From contig NC_057316.1 of assembly GCF_000687475.1 (NCBI RefSeq), forward strand, positions 3,410,001 to 3,474,000: a stretch of 64,000 bases of DNA. Direction: 5' to 3'. The position numbers and the translations under genes are program-made. Numbering within the stretch: position 1 is the stretch's first letter; each line of letters begins with the position of its first letter. This DNA comes from Ustilaginoidea virens. Its lineage: Eukaryota; Ascomycota; Sordariomycetes; Hypocreales; Clavicipitaceae. The notes under the pieces are model-generated. The model was not told the DNA's origin. It made no database searches and worked only from the letters and a program-made list of their open reading frames with translations. Below are positions 54,572 through 64,000 of the stretch, in pieces.

Positions 54572-55617
54572 GACACGATGAAAACTCTGATCGCAACCTG
54601 TCGGACGGCGTCGTGTCAGCTACGGAGTTGCCTCCATAGCCAAATAAGGCCTTGAGTTATGGTGGAGGTACGGAGCTGCGTCAATCGTGAATCGCAGGAA
54701 CCCACATACCTGTGGACCTAACCTGCCATGCAAGAAGGATTGGCGGCCTGGGGCAGCGTCACCAGGTAACGAACTAACGCCACACCACTGACGCCACACC
54801 ACATCCGCGCCGCGGGGCCGCAGGTGTGCACGCAAACAGAGTGGGAAGGGGTTTGCAAACATGCCGGGAATAAAGTAGGTTTTATATATACAATCGGTCG
54901 AGGGGATACCTTGCTATATATAGGGCGCGCGCGGGGTTATCAAGGTAGCAGATAATTTGGCATTTTTATGTGTGCATGCGGTCACGTGTGCTACGTCATG
55001 TCTGCTGTGGTCACCTGTGCGCGCGATTTTAGAGCAGTAAAAATGCAAAAGGTCTCTACGCAGGAAAAATGTGTGCAAAAATACAAAACCCACTTTATTC
55101 CTGGCATGTTTGAACCTTCCCGCTTTGTTTAGTACTTGCGAGGACTGGACTAGGATCCAAGAGGGCTTCATTTTGGCCGAGACGAGCAGAGTTGGTTGCC
55201 AGCTGGTACCACCATACATGTTCAGCTGCTCAAGGGTTCCTTGATAGCTTTCCTACTAAAGGAAAAAGGGTCCTGCGGTGGACCCTTGACGAAATGGTTC
55301 AAGAAGCGTGAATAGAAAAGAAGGAAGAGGAAAAGGGGGAAATGTACGTTTCTTTGCCACTTCATCCCAAATTCCGTCACGCAAGATATCCTCCCACAGC
55401 TGGTTATTACGGAAAAAGTCTTGTGTCTTGTTCACATTCATCATAACCATGTTCAAGTTGCCGCTCTGATGCTTTCCACCGTATTTTAGGCTCCTCTTCC
55501 ACCTTGACTTGTTCTTTCTTTGTGTTCTTTTCTTTTCCGTTCTTTTCTTTCCCTTCCGAAACAGTGTCATCTGTACATTCCACCCCAACCCCCCAACAAC
55601 TCGTGCTCTTGCTCTGG
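54572..55617. other. Spacer carrying a foldback element
   Basis: Most of it is the 297-bp foldback element at 54834-55130. The remainder shows only near-matches to the TACGGAGTA motif at about 54621 and 54668 and the 3' flank of the She4 gene. No gene is seen. Confidence 0.5.
54834..55130. mobile_element. MITE-like foldback element with about 56-nt inverted termini
   Basis: The left end (from AAACAGAGTGGGAAGG at 54834) and the right end (reading inward from 55130) match as imperfect inverted repeats. They include the shared blocks CAAACATGCC and GGAATAAAGT, with a few transitions and one small indel. Further in, the arm around GCATTTTTA (about 54960) matches the complement of TAAAAATGC (about 55038), so pairing continues toward the centre near 54990. 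The interior has no ORF. No clear target-site duplication is visible, so the class (MITE, solo foldback or decayed element) is unresolved. Confidence 0.65.
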
Positions 55618-57847
55618 TCAAAGAAGCGTCTTCAGTGCCTCGACAGTGAGCTGCAGCACCTCTGGCTGACGACTCTGTTTCAGACAATCCTTCAACACGT
55701 CCACGCCATTCTCATCCTTCAACTTGTCACGCGCCAGCTGTCCCGCTTCACCGTCCGCCATGACCATGTTGTGAACGTTGACGACGCCACGGTGCCTCAA
55801 GCCCGGGTTCGCATCGTTGCACATTCCGAGAATGACCTTGACACCTTTTTCTCTCTGAATCACGTAGCGGACGACCGACTCGAAGCCGGTGAGGGAGGCT
55901 AGAGCGCCGCCTGCCGCACTCCGTGTGCCCTCGTCCTCTGCATCTGCCAGCGCCAACAGGATGTGTAGCCGCGTTTGGGCTCTTTGGCTACCGTCCGCAT
56001 AGAGCATGACACCTTGAGAGGTTTGCATCAGGTTGCAAACCAGCTCGACTGCGGCCTTGGAAACAAGATGGTTCGATGACAGGAGTTGCTCTTCAATATG
56101 CGGCCATGCCAGGCGAACGATGCTGCTGCGCGTCTCCTCGTCTTCCAGCGAAGCCAAATTCGTCAGCGCCATGAGTGCCTCAAACCTGGGCAGCAGATCG
56201 CGCCTCTCGGCAGCAGGGTCGGGCAGTATGATGGAGACTAGAGGTCGGACGGCTGCGCTGGCCGGGATGGAGCGATTTCCCCCAAAGGCCAGGGCAGGAT
56301 TGACGCTGATGAGAATTCGAGCGAGTGCTTGCGCGGCAGTCCGTCTGGCAACGTCGTCCGTGTCGGGGACGGCAGCCCAGCCGACGAGAAGGAGCTTGAT
56401 GGCGCCTTGTTGGACGAGAGGCCCTCTAAGGAGTTCGGTCACGGCGATTGAATGGATAATGGAGATGATAAGACCCAGCGACGCCGCGGATCCATTTCTG
56501 CCATGGGCGACTAGGGCTGGGATAATACCGGCATTGAAGACGAACTGACAACGCTTGGCGACGTGATCATCGTCATCGAGCGGATCTGGCCCAGCCAACT
56601 TTCCTGCTGCATCCGCGTACGCTTTCAGCTGGTTCATTTTCTTCTCTTCTTCTGAAAGGGTTGGTCTGTATCTGGTCAGATTGACAAAAATACTAAGAGT
56701 ACCGTAGGTTAAAGGTGATCGTGGTTGCGCATCGGCGAGAGTCTTGACCAGTTTCTTGAGCAAAGCGGAGTTTTCGTTGATGGCTTCCTTGATTTTTGGT
56801 TGAAGTGAGGCGTAAGCGAGACCTTCTATGGAATGCTGCTTGTCGTGGTCGTCTGGCCTCAGAATCATTCGAGTAAACAGTCCGGACAAGTCTTCCATGC
56901 TCGCACTGGCCGGCTCAACTCTGGACTGGTTGGTGTCGTTTATGGATGGTTTAGAAGGAACTACCTTCAGTCTGTATGTCAGTCTGGCGTTGAAAAGAAT
57001 TTCGGCAATCAGCAAGAGTCAATCCATGGGTTTGCTGACGAAAAGAAAAGGGTGCCGACGATAACAAGAACGGTGTGCTCGCCGTTTTTTTTTTTTTTGG
57101 ACCTACCTTCAACTTGGCCAGGATTACGGCTGCCAAGTGCTGGACTTGCTCAGAGTGCCTTCTCATAGATATGGATCCTCCTTCGCCTTGCACTTTAGGC
57201 TCTCGGTCAGACCCTGCGGTTGCCCCGGTGGGATCCTGATCGACCACCTCCTCCAGCCATTCGACACAGTACTTCTGCACAGCTTCTCGGCAGACAGCAA
57301 TCATGCATGCGGCGTTCAACATCTCGAGGCATGCGGTTTCAACTTTTCGGCTCTTCCACTCCCTTCTCATCAGAGGGCCGAGGGAGCTGAGAAATCCCTC
57401 GCTTAGAAATAGCTGCGAAGTGAGGTCCGGGACAATGGGAAACGTTGCCGATGCGACGCAAAAGGCTACAATGTAGTCGTCGTAGGTTCCTCTCTGGACG
57501 CGTTCGAAGAAGAAGGCGGATAGATCCTTGGACCCTTCATCCCCGGCGGCTTTCAGGTATGCGGAGGTGGTTAGAGTTGCATGGCCACGAACAGTGTCGG
57601 GTTGCCGCATATCCAGATAGCACAAGACTGTGTCGACGCAATCGCCGTCGATGACGCTGCATATCGTCTTGTGGCCCTTGTCCCGCTGTTGAGCTTCGGC
57701 GTCGTTGTTCAGAAGCTTTGTGAGCTCGTCGAGTTCTCTGCAGGTTTCTTCGTCTTCCTGCCCGCCTTCCATTAAACGAGCGAAAGCCAGAAGAGTCTGG
57801 TCCTCGAGGGTGGCGGCGGGAACGGCGCCCTGTAGCGTCTCGGCCAT
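55618..57847 (-). CDS. she4: Myosin chaperone She4/UNC-45/Cro1 family
   Basis: Armadillo-repeat chaperone that folds and activates myosin motor domains, needed in fungi for endocytosis, septation and polar growth (CRO1 in Podospora). Exons 57847-57107 and 56964-55618, about 695 aa, close to family size for fungi, which lack the TPR domain. The N-terminal half contains a helical region (ETCRELDELTKLLNND, HATLTTSAYLKAAGDEG). The second exon has the UNC-45 central/UCS features: LTYGTLSIFVNLTRYRPTLS, SLGLIISIIHSIA, AAQALARILISVNPALAFGG, RFEALMALTNLASLEDEETR, LVSKAAVELVCNLMQ and LKDENGVDVLKDCLKQSRQP. Met 57847 is preferred because upstream in-frame sequence looks untranslated. The intron has an A-run right after the donor; its acceptor (AAG rather than CAG) is the only one keeping the frame open, so that junction is less certain. 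Confidence 0.9.
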
Positions 57848-59110
57848 GGCCACGGTGTGCTTATATGTTTCGTTGTAGCTGACCTTTGAAAATAAACTCC
57901 ATAAGTGGCAGGGCAGGCGAGGCGGACCGCGACATATGCAGACCAGGAGGAGGTTTTGAGAAGACGGCCTTTGAGGAAAAGTAAAGTGCGAGATGTGCGT
58001 AAAGGGCAATTGAAGGTGATCAAGATGGGGATGTTCTTGGACAATCTGAAAGACCACAGGCCCCGTTCGAGGTTGACGGGTATATGCAAAGGACCGAGGA
58101 ACCTGGGCCTCGATCTTGGCCTCGCTATTGGGCTTTGCTCTTCGGGTCCGCAAATCAGAGCCTATGATCTAGTCGTGCGCCTACGTAGGAAGGTAGCTGA
58201 GGTTGAAGAAGGGCAGAGGACAGAAAAAAAGAAGCATTCCGTCAATTTCTGGGACGAAGCGAGAGGCCCTGGAAACAAACTTGGACCTCGAATCTCCACT
58301 CTACTCGGCCGTGTTGTCCACCTTGACCAGACGACGCATGTGTAATTATGCCATGACGAGGAGGGGATTGAGCTTCCTTCGCGCCTTCCTGGATAAGCGA
58401 GCGATAAGCAGCCGTGGCAATGTACGAAGTGGAGTGCTCGACTCGTACAGATAAGGCCCCCAGGCCATCCATAATCAGATCCAATGCTCCGTACGGATTA
58501 TCCTTGCAGCCGTTGCGGACTCGGGAGTGCTCCGTGCCTCCGTACAGAGCAACCTCAGCCAATGTTTAACGCCACAGCTCAGTCACGTGATGGTCCCCTG
58601 CTGAGCCACGTCAAGATTGCATCCGACACTTGTAAGTTGACAGCCGATTGGAGGCCGATGGTTGCAACTTCCTACATAGTAGCCGAGCGGAAAACAAAAA
58701 AGCCCACGATCCCCAGCGTCGACGCCCGGTCCGCTTCAAACGGCATCTCTACCGAGTCCAGAACTTCTCTTCATTTGAGCCCGGCTCCCGTCTTCTTCAG
58801 ATTGCAAATCCCGCACCTCGTGCCGCACCTCGTGCGCTACCACCGCTGGCGCAATTGGCCGCCAAAACCTCACTTTCAACCCATCGCGCCAGCCTCTACC
58901 GATAACCCCGTCGAATCCGATTTTCCGGAACTCGCCCTGCCTTGCCGACTCTCGCAGCTCCACAAACCACCCTCCTCCCCTTCCTCCCCCTTCACCGGGC
59001 AGAGGAACAGGAGCAAGCGCGTCGCGCTCCCTCTTGACCTCGTAGCTGCTGCCTTCGACGGCGCGCCGTTTTGTCCCCCCCCCCCCCCCCTCCCCACAGG
59101 TCGGTCCACC
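57848..59110. other. Divergent spacer between She4 and TFB4
   Basis: Contains near-copies of the CTCCGTA motif at about 58486 and 58536 and a C-run at 59076-59090 just before the TFB4 start. The TFB4 frame is open upstream to 58484, but the sequence there is low-complexity and unlike Tfb4. No other gene is seen. Confidence 0.5.
59076..59090 (+). repeat. Poly(C) run directly upstream of the TFB4 start
   Basis: A C homopolymer of about 14 nt ends about 20 bp before the ATG at 59111, mirroring the arrangement at 37500-37522. Confidence 0.85.
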
Positions 59111-60175
59111 ATGGACGCCGTCGACGTCTCTGAGCACTACGAGGTCACCACCGCTGAAGAAACCCCGTCGCTTCTGTCGGTGATCGTAGACACCAATCCG
59201 CGCGCTTGGGCTGCCCTGGACGACGCGCTGCCGCTCTCGAAAGCCATTGCCAACATCCTCGTCTTCGTCAATGCCCACCTGGCCTTCAGCAACGCCAACC
59301 AGGTCGCCATTATCGCGGCCCACGTGAACCGCGCTGTCTGGCTCTACCCCACGCCGCCAGGGGATGCCTCCGCGAATGCGCGCGTCAGCGACGCCGTGCC
59401 ATGCGTCTCGCCCAGCTCTGCAAACAAGTTCCCCCAGTTCGCGCAGATTGAGACGGCCGTGCTCTCGTCGATGCGCAAGCTCCTGAGCGAGACGACCGAG
59501 CGCGATCTCGAGTCCACCACCACGCAGCTGTCTGGAGCTCTAACCCTAGCACTCTGCCACATCAACAAAGCTTCCCAAGCTCTCGGCGGACCGTCGGCAG
59601 GTGTGGTCGGCGGTGCCTCGCTCAACACCACCACGGCTCCTCCTCCTGTCAAGGGCCGCATCGTCGTCGTTTCCGTGTCCGACTCCGAGCCCTCCCAGTA
59701 CATCCCCACCATGAACGCGGTGTTTGCTGCGTCTCATGCGCAGGTCGCAATCGACACGTTGGCCCTCTGCGGCGACGCCACCTTCCTGCAGCAGGCGTGC
59801 TTCAACACAAACGGAACATTCCTGCTGGCCTCGAAACCTCAAGGCCTGCTCACGTATCTCATGTTCGGCCTCATTGCCGACACGGAGGCCCGTCAGTCGC
59901 TCATCGCGCCCACGCACGACAGCATAGACTTCCGCGCTGCTTGTTTCTGCCACGGCAAGGTTATAGACACGGGATTCGTGTGCTCCATCTGTCTCAGCAT
60001 ATTCTGCCAAGTACCCGAGGACTTGGACTGCTTGACCTGCGGAACTAAACTCACTCCGGGGAACTATGGCTCGAGACCAGCGGTTGTCCCGCGGAAGAAG
60101 AAGAAGAAGAAGAGAATCGCCAACGGCAGCGGGCGCGAAGACACTGCAAGCGCTGCAAACACCCCTCGACCATGA
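59111..60175 (+). CDS. tfb4: TFIIH core subunit Tfb4/p34
   Basis: Subunit of the general transcription and nucleotide-excision-repair factor TFIIH, pairing with Ssl1/p44. Single exon, 354 aa, starting in good context (CCACCATGG). The N-terminal von Willebrand A-like domain shows PSLLSVIVDTNPRAWAAL, ANILVFVNAHLAFSNANQVA, GRIVVVSVSDSEPSQYIPTM and VAIDTLALCGDATFLQQA, followed by GLLTYLM. The C-terminal C4 zinc-binding domain reads CFCHGKVIDTGFVCSICLSI, FCQ and CLTCGTKL. It ends in a lysine-rich nuclear-localisation-like tract (KKKKKKRI). The NPRAW and YIPTMN signatures are diagnostic of Tfb4. Confidence 0.96.
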   Translation: MDAVDVSEHYEVTTAEETPSLLSVIVDTNPRAWAALDDALPLSKAIANILVFVNAHLAFSNANQVAIIAAHVNRAVWLYPTPPGDASANARVSDAVPCVSPSSANKFPQFAQIETAVLSSMRKLLSETTERDLESTTTQLSGALTLALCHINKASQALGGPSAGVVGGASLNTTTAPPPVKGRIVVVSVSDSEPSQYIPTMNAVFAASHAQVAIDTLALCGDATFLQQACFNTNGTFLLASKPQGLLTYLMFGLIADTEARQSLIAPTHDSIDFRAACFCHGKVIDTGFVCSICLSIFCQVPEDLDCLTCGTKLTPGNYGSRPAVVPRKKKKKKRIANGSGREDTASAANTPRP

Positions 60176-61130
60176 GCTGGAAGAAGCAGACGACTTGGGC
60201 CGTCGCCGTGGATGGGACATGGTTCGGACGTGAGACTTGTGCGGGGGCTTGAGGAGTAAAAAAACAACATGTTTGCCCTGTGCATCAGCCTTGAGCGATT
60301 GAGCCACCACACATGTATTTGCGTTCCCGCATTATTGCTCGCTATTCTTTCTACTGGACCAAGCATGCAATGGACCAGTGGCTCCCTCACTAGGTAGCCG
60401 AGGATGATCGCAGCAACATCACCCTCTGTTTCCCCCCAGCCTCGATTCCAGGTGCCCCTGGACAAACCGTAGGATGGATTACCCCCCTTTTTCTAAAAGA
60501 CCATTTCGCTGGATGGCGGAATATCTGAGAGAGAGAGAGAGAGAGAGAGACGCTTGGTATGCTCACCACCGGAAGGCGGATATAGCCATTCTCAAAACCA
60601 ATAGCCACGGGGCATAGCCGCCCACTACTCCGTACAACAGCCTTAACCGGTGCCGCAGAAGGGTCTGGTACTTGGAATAGCACCCCGCAGCGAGACAAGG
60701 ATTACTTGCAGGGTACGATTCCGCTAATGTAACCAGCGTCTGGGTTACCCGAGTCTAACGAAGCTAGGAAGACAGAGCGGAAGAATGGCAGGGCTGGAAG
60801 GATCAATTGCTTCGTGTGTGTGCCTGCCCGCACAACTTGATGCAACAGGGACTTACGACACGGCGGAGCGGCATCAAATATGGTCTTCACATTCTGCCGT
60901 CCCGTTTCTTCTTGCTCTCCTTTTCTTTTCAAACCATCACAGTCATTCATCTAGGTACGTGGAGGCTCTGTCTTGTCTGGTCAAGAAAGAATTCACGACT
61001 ACCTGGACAGGAATCCCAAACCCACTGCACATATTGTCTAAACCACTATTACCATGCTTTTCCTGAAAGTTTTCTTGTTCATAGGTGCGAGCCCACGCTG
61101 CAGACTCTTGACGTTTTTTTTGTGTCAAGG
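60176..61130. other. Convergent 3' spacer between TFB4 and the taspase-like gene
   Basis: Contains (GA)n at about 60527-60550, TACTCCGTA at 60626, and a single TCTAGGTACG near 60952. No gene is seen. Confidence 0.5.
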
Positions 61131-63128
61131 TCAAAATATCCGTATCTTGCGTCCGCCCTTGGCAATCTTAGCACCGTCCGGAAGTCGGGACATGGTGCAT
61201 CGCGGATCCTTTTCTAGTGCGCCCATGGATGCGAGAGCAAACGAGTCTGTGTTGTGTGCAAAGTATAGATAGTAGCCGGTTCGACACTTCTTGACAACCA
61301 TGATGCCAATGGCACCCTGCGAATTGCAGCCCCTGACTCCGGGGTGGTTCATAAAGTCGTGCGCTATGAATGACTCCATGATGGCATCTTCATCGTCATC
61401 CTTAACATCCTGACCCCCTGCATCACGTCGGGTTCCGTTATAGATTCTTTCTGCACATCTTTGGGATGCCATCGTTGTTGCCATGTGCTCACCGGTTCCG
61501 CTTGTCACAGCAGCTACGGTGACTCCCTCTTCGTCGTTCTCTGAACAAGGCACAACAGCAGTACCGATGCCGACCAGGGCAGCTGGACCTAATCGTCCCC
61601 GGTGCTTCATGCCAATACCTCCGGATGAGGATCCAGCGGCAATCCTCCCTTCGTCGTCAATCGCGATAGCACCAATAGTGTCCGTGATGATGTCGTCTTG
61701 ACCTCTGTTCGACTGTGCTTGGCGCTTGGCTACAGGCTCGCCGGAGCGATTTTGTTGATTCTCCATGCCCAGTGGACGTTTGGCACCGTGCAGGTTAACC
61801 AGGATGGGCAAGTTGTTGCCCACCATCGTCGGCGCGTAATAATCCAATGTTGCGTATTTTTTGGGCGAGGACGAACCATCTCGAAAAGGATTGCTCACTG
61901 ACAGCAGGCCCTCGGGCGCCCTTTTCCGTCTCGCCTCGGAAATCTTGGCGCCGCCTCCAACGGCATCGACCTTATTGTCATACTGTTGTGGTTGAGGCAA
62001 TAATTGTCCCGCATAGCTGGTCTCTGCAAGAGCTCTTGGGCCCGAGGTAGGTCGGCTCGCTTGTACCCGTGCAGACTGTAGTGCCGAGGTCGGCGCGGAA
62101 ACTAGGTTTCGGGAGGAAAATACCGAGCTATCTTGTGCATCAGGTGAGTCAAGAATCAATGTTCCGCCATACGGCGAATCAGGCTGGCCTTCATTCCACG
62201 TCCCGGCCAAGATCGCCGCCGTATGATCCCGCGGATAGGTTTGACCAGTGTCGAGACTTGAAGCGGTGTCATATTGGCAGGGAACACAGCCCATCGACGC
62301 GGAATGCGATGATGAGTCTGCTCGAGCGTCATGTAACTTTTCTTCGGCCCGTAATAGATCCTCTTGCCATCGGAAGAACCGATCACGAGAATTCTTGGAG
62401 ACGAGATACTCATTTGCGCAGGTAAGCATGCCGTGCTCTTCAGCAAAGGCACGAGCACCCTCACCTACGAGTGCATTGGGCGGAACACGTCGAAGACTCA
62501 GTGGCAGGCTGCTGGTGTCTAGAATGAGTTTCGCAAGAGATATTGGATTGCGTATATCTATTGGACCCGGGAGGGGGGGGGGGGGACGAAGGATTAGTAG
62601 GTACGTAGAAGTCAACAAGCTTGTGGATTGGGCGAGGGGGACCCAAGGAAGAACAAACTGGGAACAGCGCCACAAGCACCGCTTCGGCCAAGGTGATCGA
62701 CAATGGTTGCATCACACTCGACAGTTCCATCGATAGATAAGTTGGAACCATATCCTGCATTGGTGATTTCCTTGTCCTCGAGAACTCGTAAAGCAGCCTC
62801 GACTGCTTCTGTTGCGGTGGCACCGGCTTTTAGGAACTTCATGCCCATCTCGGCAGCTCTGCAAAGTCATTAGTTGTGGGTGCGTTTGGCAGTGGCCAAG
62901 AGTATCCGGGAAGTGGATGGCATGGATGGATGGCACGTACGATACACAGGCTGCGAGGTGGACATGTTCGTTTTGATGGCTGTGAAATCCGGCTCCCGCA
63001 TGGATGAAGATGGCCGGGACTCCTCTTTGCCGGTGATTGAGACGAAGCATGCGATCTAACGTACCATCCGCTCCGTATTGGTTGCGAGCCATGTTCGCCG
63101 AGACTGCATTTTGGCAAGGGATGCTCAT
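61131..63128 (-). CDS. Taspase-like threonine aspartase (Ntn-hydrolase, asparaginase-2 family)
   Basis: Exons 63128-62941, 62858-62659 and 62557-61131, about 604 aa. The N-terminal part matches type-2 asparaginase/taspase: PAIFIHAGAGFHSHQNEHVH, then across intron 1 ACVS-AAEMGMKFLKAGATA, AVEAALRVLEDKEITNAGYG, SNLSIDGTVECDATIVDH and, across intron 2, AVP-NIRNPISLAKLILD. The autocleavage site is ITDTIGAIAIDDEG, placing the nucleophile at Thr423. The downstream beta part (182 residues) is the same size as human taspase 1 beta (about 187) and includes GSSSGGIGMKHRGRLGPAAL and TSGTGEHM. The alpha part is about 190 residues longer than in human taspase because of a Ser/Gln/Arg-rich insertion (about residues 200-415). 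Family members process themselves into alpha and beta and cleave after Asp. Fungal substrates are not known to me. Confidence 0.87.
62573..62585 (+). repeat. Poly(G) run inside a taspase-like intron
   Basis: A G homopolymer (C on the coding strand) sits about 15 bp before the acceptor of intron 2, where a polypyrimidine tract would be expected. Confidence 0.8.
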
Positions 63129-64000
63129 TCTCTACTCGAGAGGCATGGGGGCGAGTTGATAGCTCAACTAGCTGACGAGTTAAAGATGCTAATGGAAGAA
63201 GAATAATTTGGAAAATATGGATGGGAGGGAGGGTTGGGGTTAAGGCAAAAATCGCCGACAGTCGAGGAGAATTCAAACAAAGGTATATGCGAGGCTCCTA
63301 GCAGATCGAGGCCAGCAGGCTTTGGCCGACGACGGCCGGAACGAAGAAAACAAAAAAAACGGACTTGGCGGGTTTGAATCATGCAAGAGAGTTGAAGAGT
63401 TGATGATGGCGAGGCATGAATGGCTCACGGTGGACTGCGCCTTCCGGATCGAGGCCTGCTGGGGCGAAGCTCCAGCTCAAAGCATCCCGTTTCCAGAGCG
63501 TTTCGCAGAATGTCGGCCGTCCAATGGCGGCGGTGACATTGATGCTGGTTGGATTTCGGCTGGATTTCGAGAAGGAAAGAAGCAGTTTGGTGTCCCTATC
63601 GACCTGTATGTGAAGAAGCCTCGTATGAATACATGTCAACAGCACATCAGTCACAGTTGACCCCTATCTGACAGCCGTCGACGACGTCGGCTCATCTTTT
63701 CAAGGACATGACGAAGGGAGGCGGAGGGAGGGATGGATTGACAGTTGCCAAGAAGACCCCACCACCGACAGCTGGTGCAGCCCAGCCCCACCCCTCCTAG
63801 CGTCTCAGCCAACTAGCGTCTGCCGGTTCCACCAGACAGCACTGAATTCAGAATCAGACTGGAACAGTCAATATCAGGTTTGGTAGGTACCGTAGCTATG
63901 TATTGTGGCTGGGGCTGCCCCCCCCCACCTCCCCCCCGTCTTCATTTCACCAGCATCCAGTCTCCACCCCCACCTTGGGTGCTGGCCTCGCGAAGTCCTG
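63129..64000. other. Right-end spacer, upstream of the taspase-like gene
   Basis: No gene is supported. Overlapping ORFs of 112 (+) and 91 (-) codons near 63322-63660 lack motifs. A TAGGTACCG copy occurs near 63883 and C-runs near 63920-63940. Confidence 0.5.

Noticed and set aside
58484..59110. Longer TFB4 N-terminus
   Set aside because: The upstream frame is open, but it crosses the C-run and has no Tfb4 similarity. The ATG at 59111 has good context, and the resulting protein matches family size.
1..64000. CRISPR arrays
   Set aside because: The tandem repeats have no unique spacers between units, and the genome is eukaryotic.
1..64000. tRNA or rRNA genes
   Set aside because: I looked for GGTTCGA-type B boxes and rRNA-like blocks on both strands and found none that could fold with an A box. 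A tRNAscan-SE run would settle it.

Overview
The window is nuclear DNA of a filamentous ascomycete, most likely a Sordariomycete and probably in the Hypocreales. The reasons are short GT-AG introns (about 60-150 bp, often with a CTAAC/CTGAC branch site), GC-rich third codon positions that create long antisense shadow ORFs, fungal-specific families (SCT1/GPT2 acyltransferase, HP1 with few introns, STN1, She4/UNC-45, VCX1, GH81, GLEYA), and long intergenic spaces full of simple repeats. I cannot name the species from sequence alone. I found no rRNA, tRNA, CRISPR, prophage, secondary-metabolite cluster or full transposon.

Layout: (1) 1-1367, 3' part of an unrecognised gene, then a spacer with strong palindromes. 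(2) 3045-9272, BLM10/PA200 proteasome activator; 9751-10443 (-), secreted GLEYA-domain protein. (3) 12867-15246, ADGF/CECR1-type adenosine deaminase-like protein; 16574-18256, four-helix membrane protein of unknown role. (4) 19043-20266 (-), LisH + SRP40/Nopp140 nucleolar protein; 23620-26194, SCT1/GPT2 acyltransferase; 27370-28511, AIM32/Apd1-like ferredoxin. (5) 29083-29238 (-), possible 51-aa membrane peptide; 30473-31788 (-), HP1 heterochromatin protein. (6) 34273-35646, secreted neprosin-family protein; 37549-39690, zinc-finger/coiled-coil protein. (7) 40368-41941 (-), COX15, divergent from 42269-45175, UTP14. (8) 45763-47448 (-), VCX1 Ca2+/H+ exchanger; 49710-52782 (-), GH81 endo-1,3-beta-glucanase; 53657-54571 (-), STN1 telomere protein; 55618-57847 (-), She4/UNC-45 myosin chaperone. 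(9) 59111-60175, TFB4 subunit of TFIIH; 61131-63128 (-), taspase-like threonine aspartase.

Most genes are unlinked housekeeping functions (proteasome, ribosome assembly, respiration, calcium, lipid synthesis, chromatin, telomere, transcription). The secreted proteins (GLEYA, neprosin, perhaps GH81) are scattered, and no operon-like logic is visible. Exon models were built by hand from splice consensus, reading-frame continuity and family motifs.

The unexplained signal is mostly in the non-coding DNA: at least 17 exact copies of the 9-mer TACGGAGTA/TACTCCGTA, none in a predicted exon or intron; TAGGTACCT-rich perfect palindromes; a 297-bp foldback element with long degenerate terminal inverted repeats beside STN1; a 25-nt perfect hairpin nested in an outer inverted repeat; two related 11-bp minisatellites in opposite orientation; and a long intronic GAA/TTC repeat placed just before the exon that encodes the gate-opening tail of BLM10. 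I see no convincing wholly new multi-gene system.
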